From contig JACQGT010000469.1 in NCBI GenBank assembly GCA_016199425.1, positions 1 through 8,964 on the forward strand: a stretch of 8,964 nucleotides of DNA. The letters run 5' to 3'. Under the pieces are notes generated by a model that did not search any database, had not been told where the DNA came from, and worked only from the letters and a program-made list of their open reading frames with translations. Numbering within the stretch: the stretch's first letter is position 1; each line of letters begins with the position of its first letter. Shown here one piece after another: positions 6,379-8,964 of the stretch. The stretch is from Chloroflexota bacterium (GTDB lineage: Bacteria; Chloroflexota; Anaerolineae; Caldilineales; Caldilineaceae). The position numbers were made by a program, and so were the translations under genes.

Positions 6379-7146
6379 TCATTCCCGCACCCGATACCAG
6401 TACTTATACACCTCCACAAAACCCCACTTGTCATACAGCCGCAGGGCGGGGGCGTTGTCGTCCATCACCGCCAGGTAGGCGTGGGACGCGCCCTGCTCCC
6501 GCGCCCAGGCCAGCAGAGTGTGGAGCAGGTGGACGCCGTAGCCTTTGCCACGCTGGGCCGGGCTGGTCACAATGTCGTAGAGGCCAAAGAGCGCTCCTTC
6601 CAGCACGCCCAGCCCGCTGGCGACGGGCACACCGCCCACCCATTGGGTCACGTAGCAGCAGGCGGGCGCGATATTGTCCAGAATGGCACGCATGGGGGCC
6701 AGAGTCTCCGGCGGGGTAGCGCTGAAAGCGGTGTAACTCTCCAGCCAGACGTCGGAGAGGGTGGACTCGACGACCGCGTGACCGTCGGGGAGAGAAGCGG
6801 GCGGGGTCAGGGCTTCGGCCAGAGTGCGGATGCGCACGCCGGTGGGGGCTTCGTAGCGGTAGCCCCGTTCGGCCAGGAAAGTGTCCAGATGGAGTGGCTG
6901 CACCAGCGGCGTGATTTTGAAGATCGCAGGACGGCCGCGCTCCCCATAGAAGCGTTCCCATTTCGCCACCCGTTTCAGCAATTCCCATTCACCGCTCTCG
7001 GAAGGATGAATCGGATTGACCGAATTGGCCCGGCGGGTATAGCCGTCGTTGAAGCGGATCAGCCAGCCGCCGTCCACCAACTGCTGGCGGGCCGGCCAGG
7101 CATTGAGAGAGGCTTCTTCAATTATGCGAATTACGGGATTTGACAC
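6379..7146 (-). CDS. GNAT-family N-acetyltransferase, 255 aa
   Basis: The C-terminal half has the GNAT fold. GLYDIVTSPAQRGKGYG contains the acetyl-CoA pyrophosphate-binding motif QRGKGYG (residues 198-204). It is followed by HLLHTLLAWAREQGA and the closing VMDDNAPALRLYDKWGF segment (227-243). The N-terminal third (EEASLNAWPARQQL, then DGGWLIRFNDGYTRRANSV) is typical of a two-part GNAT family in which one domain lacks the usual motif. The start chosen is GTG at 7146, because GGAGAAG lies 4 bases upstream of it and the protein then begins just before the conserved IRIIEEA segment. In-frame ATGs at 7161 and 7167 would add 5 or 7 residues. The acceptor molecule cannot be inferred from sequence. 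It follows carA on the same strand but is separated from it by 227 bases, so it may have its own promoter. The bidirectional terminator lies just after its stop. Confidence 0.85.
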   Translation of the reverse strand: MSNPVIRIIEEASLNAWPARQQLVDGGWLIRFNDGYTRRANSVNPIHPSESGEWELLKRVAKWERFYGERGRPAIFKITPLVQPLHLDTFLAERGYRYEAPTGVRIRTLAEALTPPASLPDGHAVVESTLSDVWLESYTAFSATPPETLAPMRAILDNIAPACCYVTQWVGGVPVASGLGVLEGALFGLYDIVTSPAQRGKGYGVHLLHTLLAWAREQGASHAYLAVMDDNAPALRLYDKWGFVEVYKYWYRVRE

Positions 7147-7373
7147 AACACTTCTCCACATTATCACAGAGTTTTACGCAGAAAAAACACAAATCCCAGG
7201 AATATTTACACAAATACAGCATTCCACAAGCACATAATCAACACATTAAGAAAACATTCCATGCTCCTCATTCACGATCTCCACAAACAGAACCATACAA
7301 TCAGCACACTATCCCACAATCACAGAATTTTATCCACACACAACATCACTTATCCACCAAATTATCCACAACT
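7147..7373. other. G-poor intergenic region with DnaA-box cluster (possible origin or DnaA-binding locus)
   Basis: This 227-base gap between carA and the GNAT gene is AT-rich. Read on the + strand it contains very little G (about 8 G in the last 173 bases) but plenty of C. DnaA boxes, consensus TTATCCACA, all lie in one orientation. There are two perfect copies (7330-7338, 7362-7370), one-mismatch copies at 7350-7358 (TTATCCACC) and 7152-7160 (TTCTCCACA), and a two-mismatch copy at 7277-7285. A box cluster with an AT-rich flank is the pattern of a bacterial replication origin, but a DnaA-titration or DnaA-regulated promoter site would look similar. No dnaA, dnaN, gidA or parAB gene is in view. 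Confidence 0.5.
7330..7370 (-). promoter_or_regulatory. Three tandem DnaA boxes
   Basis: TTATCCACA at 7330-7338, TTATCCACC at 7350-7358 and TTATCCACA at 7362-7370 are read on the + strand; on the minus strand they read TGTGGATAA or GGTGGATAA. They begin 4 bases beyond the carA stop codon and are spaced 20 and 12 bases apart. Confidence 0.65.
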
Positions 7374-8543
7374 TCACGCATCACGTTTCACATTTTCATG
7401 GATCATCTGTGCGAATTTGGCAAAAAGCAGGTCGGCGTCATGGGGACCGGGGCTGGCTTCGGGGTGATACTGCACACAAAAGACAGGGCGGTCGCTCAGA
7501 CGCATCCCTTCCACAGTGCCGTCGTTGAGGTTGCGGTGGGTGATCTCCACACGGGCGGGCAGGGTGGCGTCGTCCACCGCGTAGTTGTGGTTCTGGGCAG
7601 TAATCTGCACATTCGCGCTGTCCACATCGGAGACGGGCTGGTTGCTGCCGTGATGACCGAATTTCAATTTGTAAGTCTCCGCACCCAGCGCCCGCCCGAT
7701 AATCTGATGGCCGAGACAGATGCCAAAGGTGGGGATACCCGCTTCCAGCAGGTGAGCCACCGCTGCGGAAGCATAGGGCAGACCAGCGGGGTCGCCCGGT
7801 CCATTGCTGAGAAAGATGCCATCCGGCTGCATAGCCAGCACATCTGCCGCGGGAGTGTCGGCAGGAACGACGACGACCCGCAGGTTGTGGCTGGTCAACC
7901 GGCGCAGGATATTGTGTTTGATGCCGTAATCGTAGGCCACCACCAGGGGAAAGTGGCGCTGGGCGACCGTGGCCCCGGCCAGGCTGCGGGTGTCCGGGCC
8001 GGAAGCGACGGGCGTCCACTCGATTTTTGTGCCGTCGGTCCAGACGTAGGCTTCCCGGCAGGTGACTTCCCTGACCAAATCCCGCCCGTCCAGCCCTTCC
8101 CAGGACTGGGCCAGGGCGACGAGTTCCTCGGCGCTGCGGCTGCCGTCGGTGCAGAGTGCGCCATGCAGAACGCCTTCGTCCCGCAGCAGATGGGTGAGGG
8201 CCCGGGTGTCCACTTCGCTGATGCCGGGGATGTCGTGGCGGCGGAGGTAGTGATCCAGGCTCTCGTTGGCCCGCCAGTTGGAGACCACCGGGCTGATCTC
8301 CCGCACGATAAAAGCGGTGATCTGGGGGCGGTCGCTCTCCACATCCTCCCGGTTGATGCCCGTATTGCCCACGTGGGAGACGGTCATGCAGACCATCTGT
8401 CCCCGGTAGGAGGGGTCGGTGATGACCTCCTGATAGCCGGTCAGACTGGTGTTGAAGACGACTTCACCCACGACAGTTGTGGCCGCGCCGAACGCGCTCC
8501 CGTGAAACACCCGCCCATTGGCTAACGCCAGTATTGCATTCAC
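7374..8543 (-). CDS. carA: Carbamoyl-phosphate synthase small (glutaminase) subunit
   Basis: CarA hydrolyses glutamine and passes ammonia to the large subunit CarB, which makes carbamoyl phosphate for arginine and pyrimidine synthesis in the cytosol. The N-terminal CarA domain carries NTSLTGYQEVITDPSY (31-46) and a conserved GISEVDTRALT (107-117). The C-terminal class I glutamine amidotransferase domain has FLSNGPGDP (244-252), the nucleophile elbow FGICLGHQ (273-280, Cys276), FGHHGSNQPV (295-304), and the catalytic pair His360 and Glu362 in VQYHPEASPGPHD. At 389 residues it is full length for the family. It starts with GTG at 8543, with GGAGAG 5 bases upstream; the nearest ATG is out of frame. 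carB is not downstream, since a GNAT gene follows, so the large subunit must be encoded elsewhere. An ArgA-like gene lies upstream on the same strand. Confidence 0.97.
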   Translation of the reverse strand: MNAILALANGRVFHGSAFGAATTVVGEVVFNTSLTGYQEVITDPSYRGQMVCMTVSHVGNTGINREDVESDRPQITAFIVREISPVVSNWRANESLDHYLRRHDIPGISEVDTRALTHLLRDEGVLHGALCTDGSRSAEELVALAQSWEGLDGRDLVREVTCREAYVWTDGTKIEWTPVASGPDTRSLAGATVAQRHFPLVVAYDYGIKHNILRRLTSHNLRVVVVPADTPAADVLAMQPDGIFLSNGPGDPAGLPYASAAVAHLLEAGIPTFGICLGHQIIGRALGAETYKLKFGHHGSNQPVSDVDSANVQITAQNHNYAVDDATLPARVEITHRNLNDGTVEGMRLSDRPVFCVQYHPEASPGPHDADLLFAKFAQMIHENVKRDA

Positions 8544-8554
8544 AAAAACTCTCC
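8541..8554 (-). promoter_or_regulatory. Ribosome binding site and GTG start of carA
   Basis: On the minus strand GGAGAG (8554-8549) precedes the GTG (8543-8541) by 5 bases. This decides the non-ATG start of carA. Confidence 0.7.
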
Positions 8555-8570
8555 ATGCGGTGGGAGTGAT

Positions 8571-8637
8571 CCGTAATCAGTAAGCAGTTATCAGTTGTCA
8601 TGCGCACTACCCACTGATTACCGATTACTGCTCACTG
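8571..8637. repeat. Imperfect inverted repeat built from CAGT/ATCAGT units
   Basis: The spacer between the ArgA-like gene and carA is made of short iterated units (AATCAGT, AGCAGT, TATCAGT). The left part, 8571-8595, is nearly complementary to the right part, 8613-8637, so a long imperfect hairpin can form. Such low-complexity CAGT repeats recall those often seen between genes in Chloroflexota and cyanobacteria (from memory). In the minus-strand transcript it would be in the leader of carA or in the ArgA-like to carA spacer. Confidence 0.55.
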
Positions 8638-8648
8638 CTCACTGTTTA

Positions 8649-8964
8649 CTATTCCTCTACATCCAGATGGATCGGCTTATAGGAATAGGCCAGTTTGAGC
8701 GGCTGCCAGGCCTGCCATTTGAGCAGGGGATTCCCGGCAACAGGCCGGGCGGCGGCTTCCTCCTGGCTGCGCGTAGTCAAAAGTTTGAGCACAGCCACTT
8801 CGTCGCAGCGGTGGAACTTGGGACAGTAGATGCACTCCTGCCAGAGCTTGGGGCTGATGCTCCAGCGATCTACGATTTCAAAACCGAGACGCTGGAAGAA
8901 CTCCTCGCGCAGGGTGAGCGCGCAGACCTGGCTAAACTCACGGGCTTTGGCCAAAGCCCGTGAG
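8649..8964 (-). CDS. ArgA-like N-acetyltransferase, C-terminal part (5' end outside window)
   Basis: The frame is open to the window edge, so this is the C-terminal roughly 105 residues of a longer protein; a TTG at 8954 is unlikely to be the true start. The order ALTLREEFFQRLGFEIVDRW, then KLWQECIYCPKFHRCDEVAV, is characteristic of short GNAT-type amino-acid N-acetyltransferases. These acetylate glutamate in the first step of arginine synthesis; their members end in W..C..CPKF..CDE, with three cysteines that may bind metal. Family members are usually about 150-180 residues, so roughly the N-terminal third is missing here. Neighbouring carA also serves arginine synthesis, which supports the call. 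The residues nearest the edge fall within a perfect palindrome and may be unreliable. Glutamate as substrate is inferred from family and context. Confidence 0.7.
   Translation of the reverse strand, partial: SRALAKAREFSQVCALTLREEFFQRLGFEIVDRWSISPKLWQECIYCPKFHRCDEVAVLKLLTTRSQEEAAARPVAGNPLLKWQAWQPLKLAYSYKPIHLDVEE
8937..8964. repeat. Perfect 28-bp palindrome at the window edge
   Basis: CTCACGGGCTTTGG (8937-8950) is followed directly by its exact reverse complement (8951-8964), with no loop. It lies within the coding frame of the ArgA-like gene and ends exactly at the last base of the window. That suggests a contig end or fold-back artefact as much as a natural palindrome. Confidence 0.8.

Noticed and set aside
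6280..7143. Long plus-strand ORF antisense to the GNAT gene
   Set aside because: It mirrors a minus-strand gene with clear GNAT motifs, and its own sequence is low-complexity with no domain. Only its start signal was kept as an observation.
7140..8525. 461-codon plus-strand ORF over carA
   Set aside because: It is a shadow of carA, whose catalytic motifs are unmistakable on the minus strand. The plus-strand product shows no recognisable domain.

Overview
The window looks like a GC-rich bacterial chromosome, most likely Chloroflexota (Anaerolineae/Caldilinea-like). This is a family-level impression: large STAND/TPR proteins, a CarA, an ArgA-like acetyltransferase with a cysteine-rich tail, and CAGT-type low-complexity intergenic repeats. 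It is not a proven assignment. No rRNA, tRNA, CRISPR array or transposase gene was seen.

Left half, + strand (1-5456): a tight three-gene unit. The window opens inside a gene whose C-terminus looks like the helical and winged-helix end of a STAND (NB-ARC-like) NTPase. It overlaps by 8 bases a 1098-residue STAND NTPase with Walker A, Walker B, a winged helix and a long TPR-like sensor region. After 19 bases comes a 545-residue radical SAM/SPASM enzyme with a PqqD-like N-terminal region. The architecture resembles peptide-modifying (RiPP) maturases accompanied by NB-ARC/TPR proteins, such as FxsB/FxsT in actinobacteria, but no family-defining precursor motif was found.

Middle (5457-6370): an AT-richer segment with no large gene. 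It holds a good sigma70-like promoter and two roughly 75-bp palindromic repeats about 84% identical. Between the repeats lie two small ORFs: 63 residues, and a 43-residue single-span membrane peptide with a strong Shine-Dalgarno site. Then come a very strong ribosome binding site whose ORF reaches no stop before the terminator, and a perfect 21-bp-stem bidirectional terminator. The small ORFs are the best visible candidates for a peptide partner of the radical SAM enzyme, but that link is inference.

Right half, - strand (6379-8964): an ordinary metabolic block transcribed leftwards. It contains an ArgA-like N-acetyltransferase (partial at the window edge), carA (carbamoyl-phosphate synthase small subunit) and a GNAT acetyltransferase. 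The first two fit arginine biosynthesis. The carA-GNAT gap (7147-7373) is strikingly poor in G on the + strand and carries a same-strand cluster of DnaA boxes, so it is a candidate replication origin or DnaA-binding locus. The window ends on a perfect 28-bp palindrome that may be natural or a contig-end artefact.
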